Below, in pieces: positions 11,646 through 21,520 of a stretch of 64,000 nt of DNA. Within the stretch, counting starts at the first letter, position 1. Every line of letters starts with the position of its first letter. Made by a program: the position numbers and the translations under genes. The notes below the pieces were generated by a model. It saw only the letters and a program-made list of their open reading frames with translations. It was not told the origin of the DNA and did not search any database. The stretch comes from Prosopocoilus inquinatus (Eukaryota > Arthropoda > Insecta > Coleoptera > Lucanidae). The stretch is from positions 47,771,001-47,835,000 of the forward strand of contig CM069876.1 in the NCBI GenBank assembly GCA_036172665.1, given 5' to 3'.

Positions 11646-11939
11646 AGGATGTGAAGAAGAAGCGACAGTTTTGGACACACCTTGATTTTGATGAACTGTT
11701 CATAATTCCATATTAAATAAATTTCTCTTTAATTGCATCCCTGGCAGTTATCCAGCTCATTGGATTGTTGCTTTTTTATAATCACATTAATAACACATGC
11801 CGGCGAGATTCGGTCGTTCATCCTTGAATGGAAGCGGCAGCTGACACGCATCGTGTCAATTAATAAGCGAAGTCGTTTCGTTTTTGTTTTAAACGTGACG
11901 CTGACGCGCGGACGTCTTTCTGATTGCTTTTTGTTTCAG
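11646..11939. other. Short gap between units 6 and 7
   Basis: 294 bases holding the unit 6 3' UTR, AATAAA at 11716-11721, and the unit 7 acceptor GCTTTTTGTTTCAG at its end. No convincing first exon or promoter for unit 7 is visible. Confidence 0.7.
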
Positions 11940-13155
11940 GTGTCTACGGATTCCTAAAACCGAAGCACTGAATCAAGACGATTCAGAATTCGAACCTCGC
12001 GCGATTTCACCCGAGCATACTTCCACACACACCGGCGATGAGAAGAAGCCCTTCAGTTGTGACTTTTGCGATTACAAATGCCGACGCTCCAAATACCTGA
12101 AAGTGCACATGCTGACGCACAGTGACGAGAAGCCGATAAGTTGTGGTCTTTGCGATTACAGATGTCGACAGTCGGCGCACTTGAAACATCACATGTTAAC
12201 GCACTCCGACGAGAAGCCGTTCGGTTGTGACCACTGCGATTATAAGTGCCGATTCTTGGGGGATTTGAAAAAGCACAAGCTGACGCACACCGACGAGAAG
12301 CCGTTCGTATGTGATCTTTGCGATTATAAATGCCGACAGCTTGGGAGCTTGAAGCTGCACAGATTGAGACACACGGGCGGGAAGCCGTTCGGTTGTGACC
12401 TCTGCGATTACAAGTGCCGAGAGCTCGGACGTTTGAAGAGCCACAAGTTAACGCACACCGAGGAGAAACCGCTCGCTTGCGACCGTTGCGATTTCAAATG
12501 CCGATACACGGAAAGCCTGAGGCAGCACAAGCTGAAACACACCGACAAGAAACCGTTTAGCTGTGACCTTTGCGATTTCAAGTGCCGACAACTCGGGATT
12601 TTGAAGCGGCATAAGCTAACGCACACCGACGAGAAACCGTTCAGTTGTGATCTGTGCGATTACAAATCCCGGCATTACGTTTGTTTGAAAACGCACATTT
12701 TGAAGCACACGGGCGAGAAGCCGTTCAGCTGTGACGCTTGCGATTTTAAGTGCCGGGAGCTTCGGCACTTGAAGTGCCATAAGTTAACGCACACCGAGGA
12801 GAAACCGTTCGGTTGTAACGTCTGCAGTTACAAGTGCGGGCAGTCCCACCATTTAAAAAAGCACATGTTAACACATAGTGACGAGAAACCCGTAAGTTGT
12901 GGCCTCTGTGATTACAAGTGCCGACAGTCCTCGCATTTAAAGAAGCACATGCTGACACACACCGGGGAGAAGCCGTTCGGTTGTGACCAATGCAATTACA
13001 AATGCCGATCGTTGGGGGATTTGAAAAAGCATAAGTTAAGACACACCGACGAGAAGCCTTTCATTTGTAGTGTTTGCGACTATAAATGCCGACAGTCTGG
13101 GCAACTGAAAAACCACATGTCGAAACATGTCGAAGGAAAGCCCCTTCAGTTGTGA
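11940..13155 (+). CDS. Unit 7: C2H2 zinc-finger terminal exon, 13 fingers, entry finger lost
   Basis: Acceptor GCTTTTTGTTTCAG; 404 residues. The leader CLRIPKTEALNQDDSEFE is recognisable, but a small deletion has removed both Cys of the entry finger; its remnant reads PRAISPEHTSTHTGDEKKPF. Thirteen intact repeats follow. Fingers 2-4 and 11-13 look like one duplicated block (CRQSAHLKHH, CRFLGDLKKH, CRQLGSLKLH against CRQSSHLKKH, CRSLGDLKKH, CRQSGQLKNH). Fingers 8 and 9 carry extra Cys inside the helix (HYVCLKTH, LRHLKCH). Tail HVEGKPLQL. A weak poly(A) candidate is at 13390. Group B. Confidence 0.9.
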
Positions 13156-13750
13156 TTGACCTGATCAAAATCATAATCCATACGTAATATACAGGGTCTT
13201 CATAACTGATTGTGTCCCACGTGGCCATTTTCAACCTAAGAAGAGCATTATGAATTTTATCTATTTTACTTTCAGGTAATTGATTTGGTATGCCCGCGCC
13301 CGGTCGTAGGTCACGTGGGAAACAGGATTCAATGAAGCACCGGTACATTACAGATGTCAATTTTTTTTAATGAAATGTCACAGTCCAAAAATAAATTGTG
13401 CGACCAAACGAACCGTTTACGTAAACCTGAGCGGTATGCAAATTAGAAAAGTAGTTTTAAGTAAATAAATAAAAATTAAAGTAAATAAGAGTCAGGTTCT
13501 CAATTTTAGTCTTGAAATATGTAAAAAAAATATTTGTGACGTGAGAAATAAAAAAAGTGACTACAATGACTAATCATTTTCATTTATTTGTTTTTTTATT
13601 TCAGCGTTCGCTATGATTTATAAATCTGCGGCAGTTTTAATTAAAAAAAAATACGTTTTTGCTAAATCCTAACCTAACAAATTCGAACGGAAAAAATGTT
13701 AAAAACAAGAGAAAAAAAAACGAAAAAAGAAATAAAACTGAGTAAAAAAA
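13156..13750. other. 3' flank of unit 7
   Basis: Probable 3' UTR with GATCAAAATC just after the stop and ATACAGGGTC at 13190, then AT-rich DNA. AATAAA at 13390. No other gene is seen. Confidence 0.5.
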
Positions 13751-15235
13751 ATTAAAAAGAAGCTATTTCAAGGTCAACTCAAGCTCAAATTCGACCTAAA
13801 TTAACGTAACCTAAAAGAGCTTTAAAACAAATTTTTAAAAATTCGAAATTGTAAAAAAAAACAGAGAGGAAAAATATCGAGAAATGTTAAAAAATTAAGA
13901 GTTTCAAGGTCAACCTAACCAAATTAAACCTAAGTGAACCAAACCAAACAAAAGTGAATACCAGAAACAAGGAAAAACGAACGGAAAAATTAAAATTGAG
14001 AATCAAAAAACTCAAAATTAAACTAAGAACGTTTCAAGGTCAGTTCAAAACAATCTGATACTCGATTGAAATTAAATCCCAATACCGATTTCAAGGTCAA
14101 TCCAATCTGATCAAACTCAAAGTAACACAATCTGGTATTTATTTTGAGTTTGAGCAGATCGGGTTGACCTTGAAATTGGCATTGGGATTCAATTTCAATT
14201 GAGTTTTTAGATTCTTGTTTGAGTTGCCTAAAATTGGGTTCGATTGGCCTTGAAGTCGATGGGTTGTACTTATTTTTTTATTGAGTTTTAACCAGTAAGA
14301 TCGAATTGAATTAAGTTAAGAAACAATATCGAAAAATGTTGAAAATTAGGAGTTTCAAGGTCAACCTAACGAAACTGAACCTAAGTAAACCAAACCTAAC
14401 AAAGTTGAATACGAAAAAGCATCAAAAACAAAAGGGAATGATCGAGAAAATTAAAATTGTGAAGCAAGAAACTCAAAATTAAACTAAGACCGTTTCAAGG
14501 TCAGTCCAAGACAATCTGATACTCAATTGAAATTAAATCTCAATACCAATTTCAAGGTCAATCCGACCTGATCAAACTAGAAATAGCACAATCTGATCCT
14601 TGTTTTGAATTTGATCAGATCGGGTTGACCTTGAAATTGGCATTGAGATTCAATTTCAACTGAGTTTTTAATTTCTTGCTTGGACTGCCTAGAGTTGGGT
14701 TCGATTGACCTTGAAGTCAATATGTTATAGTTAATTTTTATTGAGTTTTAACCAGTTAGATCGAATTGAATTAAGTTCAGAAACAATATCGAAAAATGTT
14801 AAAAATTAAGAGTTTCAAGGTCAACCTATAATTGTGGTCTAAATTAAAATTGCGAATCAAGAAACTCAAAATTAAGCCAAGACCGTTTCAAGGTCAGCGT
14901 AATACAATCTGACACTTAATTGAAATTTAAATCCCACCAATTTCAAGGTCAACCCAATCAGATCACACTCAAAATAACACAATCTGATTCTTATTTTGAG
15001 TTTGATCAGATTGATCGAAAAATGTAAAAAATTGAAAGTTTCAAGGTCAACCTAACCAAACCTAACAAAATTATTAAGAACAATTGAAAAAAATGTTCGA
15101 AAAATTAAAATTGTGAATCAAGAAACACAGAATTTTCAATTTTCAAGGTCAGTCCAAGACAATCCGATACTTGATTGAAATGTAAATCCCACCAATTTCA
15201 AGGTCAACCCAAGCTGATGAAACATTAACAAAAAA
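13751..15235. repeat. Satellite-like array rich in TCAAGGTCA, with internal palindromes
   Basis: A repeat with a period of about 455 bp: GTTTCAAGGTCAACCTAAC recurs near 13900, 14350, 14810 (shortened) and 15040. Each full copy contains an inverted repeat: near 14060-14215 the arm CAATTGAAATTAAATCCCAA pairs with TTGGGATTCAATTTCAATTG, and near 14520-14665 a second copy does the same. About 17 matches to TCAAGGTCA or its complement are seen in 1.5 kb. No coding frame. Confidence 0.8.
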
Positions 15236-15258
15236 GACAATTAAAAAAAAAATTATGT

Positions 15259-15310
15259 AGCACATCGTAACGCATACCGACGATGAGTCGATCAGTCGTG
15301 AATTTAATTA
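15259..15310 (+). pseudogene. Finger relic
   Basis: CATCGTAACGCATACCGACG followed by ATGAGTCGATCAGTCGTGA matches the linker stretch between fingers (CACATGTTAACGCACACCGA, GAGAAGCCGTTCAGTTGTGA) with several changes and stops. One decayed finger junction. Confidence 0.5.
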
Positions 15311-15324
15311 TGATGACTGCGGTT

Positions 15325-15503
15325 CGGAATCACGTATTTCGACGTCATCACGTGAACGGATGTGGTGATGCCTGAACTAACTTGGAAGTGGAAGTAGGAG
15401 CACTCCCTAGATTATTCTAGAAAGAATTTCGCGACGGAAACCCTTTTTTCCCCCCAACAAATCACTCTTTCTCCTCTCGATGACGTCAAAATACGTGATT
15501 CCG
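15325..15503. mobile_element. MITE family 2 (TGACGTCA ends), copy A
   Basis: Left end CGGAATCACGTATTTCGACG-TCAT, right end ATGACGTCAAAATACGTGAT-TCCG: inverted ends of about 24 bp around a 130 bp interior. A second copy is at 21111-21300. Each end carries the palindrome GACGTC, and the right end a full TGACGTCA, the CRE/ATF site. Confidence 0.75.
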
Positions 15504-15612
15504 ATCGCTACTGATAATCGCCAAAAAAAGTCGTTGCGTTTTTGCTTTTCCTATGCTTAACACTCCCATATACATATTTTTTTTCAAATTTAACTTTAGG
15601 TTTTTGTTTCAG
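15504..15612 (+). promoter_or_regulatory. Intron end and acceptor of unit 8
   Basis: Pyrimidine tract and TTTTTGTTTCAG at 15601-15612. An open frame continues upstream across the acceptor only by chance; it has no ATG. Confidence 0.7.
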
Positions 15613-16696
15613 GCGCGAACGTATCCCCGAGAATCCAAAAACATTCGAATGCCAGGTGTGCGGTTCGAAATTTGCGCGTCGCGCGTACGTACGAAAGCAC
15701 CTTGTGATACACACCGGCGAGAAGCGCTTCGGTTGTCAACTTTGCGATTACAAGTGCAAGCAATCCAAGCACTTAAAACAGCACATGTTGAGACATAGCA
15801 AGGATAAGCCGGTCAGGTGTAATCTCTGCGAGTACAGATGCCGATTGCCGGGCGATATGAAGAAGCACGTGTTGACGCATAGCGACGAGAAGCCGTACAG
15901 TTGCAATCTCTGCGATTACAGATGCCGACAGTCCGGGCAGTTAAAGCAGCACGCACTGAAAAAACACACCGGCGAGAATCGGTTCGCTTGCGACCTTTGC
16001 GAATACAAGTGCCGACAAATCAAGCACTTAAAGCAACACGCGTTGACGCACCGCGACGGCGGCGGTAAATTCGTGAGCTGCAACGTTTGCGGTTACAGGT
16101 GCCGATATTCCGCTACTTTAAAAAGGCACATGTTGTCGCATAGCGACGAGAAACCGTTCGGCTGCAGATTTTGTGATTACAGGTGTCGACAATCCGTGTA
16201 TTTACAACGGCACTTGTTGAAGCACGCCGGCGAGTTTCCGTTCAGTTGTGATCTTTGCGATTTCAGATGCCGAGAAGCCGAAATGTTAAAGCAGCACGCG
16301 CTGACGCACACCGACGACGGACCCTCAAGACGCCGACGCCCCGGACTTTCAGGCGAGAGGTCGTACAGTTGCGAACTTTGCGATTACAAGAGCCGAGAGT
16401 TCAAGTATTTAACGCGGCACAAGTTAACACATAGCGACGAGAAGCCTTACAGCTGCAGCCTTTGTGATTACAGATGTCGACAGCGCGGCACTTTAAAAAG
16501 CCACACGCTGACACACAGCGGCGAGAAGCCCTTGAGTTGCGTCCTTTGCGATTACAAATGCCGACAGTCGGGGCAATTGAAGCGGCACATTTTGAGACAC
16601 ACCGGCGCGAAGCCGTACAAGTGTGATGTTTGCGACTACAGATTCCGAGATACGAAAACTTTGAAAAGACACAAGCAGAGACGACACAAAACCTAA
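15613..16696 (+). CDS. Unit 8: C2H2 zinc-finger terminal exon, 12 fingers
   Basis: 360 residues after TTTTTGTTTCAG. Short leader RERIPENPKTFEC; entry finger ECQVCGSKFARRAYVRKH differs from the family. Repeats are rich in Arg/Tyr (CDYRCR). Two fingers use H-x4-H spacing (finger 4 QHALKKH and the last KRHKQRRH). Two linkers are long: HRDGGGKFV after finger 5, and a 14-residue insertion rich in Arg and Pro after finger 8 (near residues 240-256), which divides the protein into three finger blocks. No CGLC-type terminal finger; the tail is just KT. AATAAA at 16719, 23 bases after the stop. Group B, the most divergent member. Confidence 0.92.
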
Positions 16697-16768
16697 TTAT
16701 TATTGCCTTAAACGCCAAAATAAATTAGATACTCTTCTTACGGAGATTGTTTGATTAAAGCAACGCGT
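16697..16768 (+). terminator. 3' UTR of unit 8 with poly(A) signal
   Basis: AATAAA at 16719-16724 is the nearest poly(A) signal after the unit 8 stop. Confidence 0.55.
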
Positions 16769-17108
16769 TCGAATCAATTTATTAAGAAGAATGACGTCAT
16801 AACTCAACGTCAATAACATTAATTGCAAAACCTTCACCAATAAATCTGTTTTCGTACGAGTCGCGCCGCGCCATCTACGAGTCAATCGAATTTCCTGAAG
16901 TTACGCACAGATGGCGTGACTCGTACGAAAACAGAGTTTTCGATTCAATTTATTAAGAAGAAAGGCGTCACAATTCAACGTCAGTAAAAATTATTGCAAA
17001 AGCCATACGTACTAATAAATCTCTTTTTCGTACGAGTCGCGCGGCGCCATCATCTAAGCCGAATGTTCCAGAACTTGCACATAGATGGCGCGACACGTAT
17101 GAAAACAG
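16769..17108. repeat. Tandem duplication, period about 172 bp, each copy with a hairpin
   Basis: TTCAATTTATTAAGAAGAA occurs at about 16771 and 16943. Each copy holds an inverted pair: TTTTCGTACGAGTCGCGC with CCATCT and AGATGGCG with GACTCGTACGAAAA. Probably a tandemly duplicated MITE. Confidence 0.7.
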
Positions 17109-17467
17109 ATTAATTGGTGTTGTCGCGCGTTCCAGTAATAGATTTTAGCAGCGTGGTTGGTCAATTATTTGGATGTATTCTTCAAATTCTAAAACATTCA
17201 ACCTTCTTCTTGGATGAGAAACGGTTTGGCACCAACCATGTCACGTGAGTTATGAGAAAAAAATCAGCTAAACGTCCCTCCAATCTAAGCTGCGTCGACG
17301 CTGGCGTCCTGCGTGGATCGTCATTTGCCGCTGTTTCGCTCTCAGTCGAATGGACGTTTACGTCCTCGTTGCCATCTCCGGTTGACAAGTTCTTTCCGGA
17401 GATGGATACGTCCGGGTTCGGCAAAATGAGACGAATACCGTGAAAGGCGGTGTTTCGAAATCGCGTT
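17109..17467. other. Unassigned sequence
   Basis: Open for 136 codons on the minus strand, but the frame runs into the duplicated repeat to the right and has no recognisable domain. I do not call a gene. Confidence 0.4.
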
Positions 17468-17758
17468 AGTTTTTCGAGCGGGCCTTCTGCTGATGAGGTA
17501 CCAATTAGGTCCGAAATAGCTATACAGAGAATGCTACACGCGGGTTCCATTGTAATCAGGACGACTTGCGACAAATATTCGAAGGAATACAAAACTTTTG
17601 TGACACGCGTTGAGTACTCGAAATCAGATTTAGTTTTCGAGCGGGTCTTCAGCTGACGAGGTACCAGTTAAGTCCGAAATAGCTATACAGAGAATGCTAC
17701 ACGCGAGTTGCATTGTAATCAGGACGACTTGCAACAAATATTCGAAGGAATACAAAAC
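17468..17758. repeat. Direct repeat of about 125 bp, two copies
   Basis: Copies at about 17468-17591 and 17634-17758 share CCGAAATAGCTATACAGAGA, ATGCTACACGCG, and AATATTCGAAGGAATACAAA. On the minus strand both read ...SDLxGTSSAExPLE, resembling the relic peptide in the repeat at 57487-57765 (VSALFGASSAETQLE), so this may be a decayed mobile-element coding fragment. Confidence 0.6.
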
Positions 17759-17766
17759 GATTTTTG

Positions 17767-17937
17767 ATTCGCGATTTTTGCGAATATAAATGCCGAACAA
17801 GGGGAAGCCTGAAAAGGCACAGGTTAACGCACACCGGCGACAAACCGCTTGTGTGCGATCGTTGCGATTACAAATGCCGACAGTCCGTACATCTAAAATG
17901 GCATATGTTGAAACACACCGGAGAGAAACCCCACTAG
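17767..17937 (+). pseudogene. Two-finger relic, 5' truncated
   Basis: Starts within a finger whose first Cys codon is CGC (RDFCEYKCRTRGSLKRH) and continues with one intact finger VCDRCDYKCRQSVHLKWH, the tail TGEKPH and TAG. There is no acceptor, leader or entry finger: the left side joins directly onto the 125 bp repeat. GATCAAATTCTGAGG follows the stop, as in group B units 9, 11 and 16, and AATAAA lies at 18024. This is the 3' end of a former group B exon cut off by a rearrangement. Confidence 0.8.
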
Positions 17938-18193
17938 TTGGACTGATCAAATTCTGAGGAATGTTCTATGTTTATGAATCACTCTGTATATACGGTTGTC
18001 ATTTAACAGTTGTGAGACAATGAAATAAAATTCTATTTTCCCCTTGAATTTTATTCATTTAAATATACAGGTCGTTGAGTCACGCGGAGGTCTTGAAAAT
18101 CGATGAAAACAAATGAACGCCGTAGTTGCCAAACGTCAAAGTCACGCGTGGATGTCAATTAGAGTATATGTTCTACTTTAATTTGGTTATTAT

Positions 18194-18390
18194 CAGGGAG
18201 AAGAATTCGGGCCGCTTGTTCCGTGAGCAACACGAGAATTTAGTACTCGGACTGTATTAGCCCCGCCCACAATAATCTCTGACGAAATGAGAACGCACTC
18301 CTTCCCCTCCCACTCAACAATAATTGAAAGTGTTGACAGCAAGCAGGCGTAAAGAGTTTCATCACTAAGCGGCCTGAATTCTTTTCCCTG
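18194..18390. mobile_element. MITE family 1, copy 3
   Basis: Left end CAGGGAGAAGAATTCGGGCC, right end GGCCTGAATTCTTTTCCCTG: the best preserved inverted ends of the three copies. It sits in the intron end of unit 9, about 95 bases before its acceptor. Confidence 0.8.
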
Positions 18391-18485
18391 GTCATTATTC
18401 AGCAACTTGTTAATTTGCCTGACTTGATGTAACGAACGGCGAATTATTTTCCGACTTGTAAATTTAAGGCGACCTTTTGTTTCAG

Positions 18486-19356
18486 GTGTCATAAAAGAAC
18501 ATTCCAATGCCGGATTTGCGATTCTACGTTTAAATCGCGCAAGAACTTGCGCAGTCACATTTTGGTGCACACCGATGAGAAGCCGTTCAGTTGCACCGTT
18601 TGCGGTTACAGATGTCGACAGACCACGCATTTAAGACAGCACGTGTTGACACACTCCGACGAGAAGCCGTTCGGCTGCGATCTTTGCAGTTATAAATGCC
18701 GACGAATGCAACGCTTAAAGGAGCACATGTTAACGCACAGCGGCGAGAAACCGTTTAGTTGCAGTCTTTGCGATTACAAGTGCCGGCAAACGCAAAATTT
18801 AAAAGAGCACATGCTGACGCACAGCGGCGAGAAACCGTTTAGCTGCGGCGTTTGCGATTACAGGTGCCGGCAGTCGACGCATTTGAAACAGCACATGTTA
18901 ACGCATTCCGGCGAGAAGCCATTCGGTTGTGATCTTTGCGATTACAGATGCCGACGAACGGAAAAGTTAAAGGAACACATGTTGAAGCACAGCGGCGAGA
19001 AACCCTTTAGTTGTAATCTTTGCGATTACAGATCGCGGCTGTCCAGGCATTTAAACCAGCACAAGTTAACGCACTCCGACGAGAAGCCGTTCGCTTGTGA
19101 TCTGTGCGATTACAAATGCCGGTTTTCAGGAGATTTGAAAAAACACATGTTAACGCACACCGACGAGAAACCGTTCAACTGTGATCTGTGCGATTATAAA
19201 TGCCGGCGGCTCTACGCTCTGAAATTGCATACGTTGAAGCACACCAACGAGAAGCCGTTCAGTTGCGATCTTTGCGATTACAAGTGCCAACAGTCCAGAC
19301 TTCTGAAAAGCCACATGTTGAGACATATCGACGAAAAGCCTCAAAAGTTGAACTGA
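18486..19356 (+). CDS. Unit 9: C2H2 zinc-finger terminal exon, 10 fingers
   Basis: Acceptor CCTTTTGTTTCAG; 289 residues. The leader is the shortest in the array (CHKRTFQC, first Cys of the entry finger at residue 8). Entry finger CRICDSTFKSRKNLRSH, then nine repeats with helices RRMQRLKEH, RQTQNLKEH, RQSTHLKQH, RRTEKLKEH, RLSRHLNQH, RFSGDLKKH, RRLYALKLH, QQSRLLKSH. The order of RLSRHL, RFSGDL and RRLY is repeated in unit 10, so the two are sister exons. Tail HIDEKPQKLN. GATCAAATTCTGAG overlaps the stop and AATAAA is at 19392. Group B. Confidence 0.92.
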
Positions 19357-19440
19357 TCAAATTCTGAGAGTATAAAGATTTGAGACGACACAATAAAGGT
19401 TGATGCATACCTTGATTTAAATACTTTCTTGTTTGCTGTT
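19357..19440 (+). terminator. 3' UTR of unit 9 with poly(A) signal
   Basis: AATAAA at 19392-19397, 36 bases after the stop. Confidence 0.6.
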
Positions 19441-19681
19441 ATAACCGGTCAGCGGGATTTTTACGGGATGATGAAGCACGCATAGTCGGCCAACCGACTC
19501 GACGAAATGCTATGTCCAGTATCTTAACGTGTTTTTACATGGACCGCTGTTGTAACAAATGCCTGCGTTACAGCGGACTATGTGCGGACTCGTATAAGAA
19601 ACTCTGCATAGCACTTCGTCGAGCCAGTTGGCCGACTATGCGTGCTTTCGTCATCGCGTAAAAATCCCGCTGTCTGGTTAT
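19441..19681. mobile_element. MITE with long inverted arms
   Basis: The left arm, with CAGCGGGATTTTTACG, GCACGCATAGTCGGCCAAC and CGACGAAATGCTATG, pairs with the right arm, with CATAGCACTTCGTCG, GTTGGCCGACTATGCGTGC and CGTAAAAATCCCGCTG. Arms of about 80 bp, loop of about 80 bp, no coding. The RNA would fold into one long hairpin. Confidence 0.75.
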
Positions 19682-20082
19682 GACTGTTCCGTTTTATTGC
19701 GATTTTCAAGAGTCCACAACGCCATCCATTAATTACAATTTATTATTGTGTTTTTCATGCTAGTATAACTTAAGAATCGCCCTGTATACACAGTTATTAT
19801 TTTTTTTTTATCTGCGGCGTTTGCTCATTTTAGTATTAGCATTAAATTATAAGAAAACGATATGAAATTCTGTTGCCCGCTTGAATTTTATTCATTCTCT
19901 ATATACAGGTCGTTGAGTTACACGGAGCTCTTACAAATTCGATGAAAACAAATGAGGCAGAGAAAATTGAAGATTATTAACTACAAGTTGCCACTTAGAT
20001 GTCAACTTTAATTTTGTTATTATGTAGTACTTTAACTTACTTTAATTAACTTGAAAACATAATAAAGACGCTTTTGTTTCAG
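19682..20082. other. Intron end before unit 10
   Basis: No gene. Contains CGCCCTGTATACAC at 19786. The 19850-19990 stretch repeats part of the sequence before unit 9 (ATATACAGGTCGTTGAGT, near 18065 and 19904). Acceptor CTTTTGTTTCAG at the end. Confidence 0.55.
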
Positions 20083-20983
20083 GTATAGACGAATCAGTAA
20101 CACCAATAATTCAAAGAACACAAAAACATTCGATTGCCGGATCTGTGATTCGAAATTCAAATCTCAGAGAAATTTGCGCGATCACATCTTCGTACACACC
20201 GACGAGAAGCCGTTCGGTTGTAACGTTTGCGGTTACAGATGTCGACAGTCGGCGCATTTAAAACAGCACGTGCTGACGCACTCCGACGAGAAGCCGTTCA
20301 GCTGCGACTTTTGCAATTACAAGTGCCGACGAATGCAGCACCTGAAAGGTCACATGTTAACCCACAGCGGCGAGAAGCCCTTCACTTGCAGCCTTTGCGA
20401 TTACAGATGCCGACGAATGCAGAAGTTAAAAGAGCACATGTTATCGCACAGTGCCGAGAAACCCTTCGGTTGTGGTCTTTGTGAATACAGATGCCGGCTG
20501 TCCAGGCATTTAATTCAGCACAAGTTGACACACTCCGAAGAGAAGCCGTTCGCTTGCGATCTTTGCGATTACAAGTGCCGATTTTCCGGAGATTTGAAAA
20601 AGCACGTGCTAACGCACACCGACGAGAAGCCGTTCGTCTGTAGTCACTGCGATTATAAATGCCGGCGGCTCTACACTTTGAAATTACATGTGCTAAAGCA
20701 CACCGACGAGAAACCGTTCAGTTGCGATCTTTGCGATTACAGGTGCCGACAGTCCGGACATTTGAGTCAGCACAAGTTAACACACTCCGACGAGAAGCCG
20801 TTCAGTTGCGATTTTTGCGATTACAAATGCCGATTTTCCGGAGATTTGAAAAAGCACATGTTAAGACACACTGACGAGAGGCCGTTCAGTTGTGATGTTT
20901 GCGATTATAAATGCCGACAGTCCGGACATCTAAAAAGGCACATGTTGAAACATACCGGCGAAGAGCCCCACCGGTTGTACTAA
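20083..20983 (+). CDS. Unit 10: C2H2 zinc-finger terminal exon, 10 fingers
   Basis: 299 residues after CTTTTGTTTCAG. Leader YRRISNTNNSKNTKTFDC, entry finger SQRNLRDH. Helices RQSAHLKQH, RRMQHLKGH, RRMQKLKEH, RLSRHLIQH, RFSGDLKKH, RRLYTLKLH, RQSGHLSQH, RFSGDLKKH, RQSGHLKRH. It contains two fingers with the identical helix RFSGDLKKH and so shows internal finger duplication as well as sister relation to unit 9. Tail TGEEPHRLY. The upstream intron is also partly shared with unit 9, so the whole unit was duplicated. Group B. Confidence 0.92.
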
Positions 20984-21110
20984 TCAAGTATATTTAAGGC
21001 GACACATGCTGGCACATACTTAAAATACTTTCCTGTCTGTTAATTAAGGTAATTAAGTTTTGTTACGTCGCTGGTTTACTGTCCGATACTAAAATATAAT
21101 AATTACAGAC
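20984..21110. other. 3' flank of unit 10
   Basis: Probable 3' UTR; TAATCAAGTATATT after the stop is a drifted form of the group B GATCAAATTC segment. No clear poly(A) signal. Confidence 0.4.
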
Positions 21111-21300
21111 CGGAAACACATGTTTTGACGTCATTGTGTTCCTACTAATGCTGTCATATGATGCACTTGCGCAGACTCGCGTAAACCAATTTAAAAATCG
21201 GGACACTCTCCGGATTATTCCGGAAAGGAAAATAGGATTTTGCCTTTATTTCGTAAGCTAATCATACGTTACGTTGATGACGTCAAAATATGCGATTCCG
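21111..21300. mobile_element. MITE family 2 (TGACGTCA ends), copy B
   Basis: Left end CGGAAACACATGTTTTGACG-TCAT, right end ATGACGTCAAAATATGCGAT-TCCG, interior about 140 bp, related to copy A at 15325-15503. Confidence 0.75.
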
Positions 21301-21405
21301 ATCTCTGATAACAGTGAATAAAAAAATTCTTCTAGTTACTGTGAAAACGTTTCTTGCTTTTGCGTAAACTCTTCAAGTTTGACTTCCTAAAAATAATTCA
21401 GCGAG

Positions 21406-21520
21406 TATAGTGCGTTTCAATATAATTGAATTGAATGGTTACGCTTATAAAACAAACTGCTGCGTGCCGTCGGTAAATGACAGACCTAACCGAAACATCC
21501 CAAGCCTGACTATAACCTCA
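21406..21520. mobile_element. MITE family 3, partial copy
   Basis: TATAGTGCGTTTCAATATAA and the following TTGAATTGAATGG match the left end of the complete element at 23509-23845. Only one end is present. Confidence 0.55.

Noticed and set aside
13751..15235. CRISPR-like or origin-like repeat array
   Set aside because: The organism is clearly eukaryotic; the repeat is long, diverged and palindromic, without regular spacers.
17182..17592. 136-codon minus-strand frame
   Set aside because: No domain recognised, and its N-terminal part is the 125 bp duplicated repeat. I could not exclude a decayed element gene.
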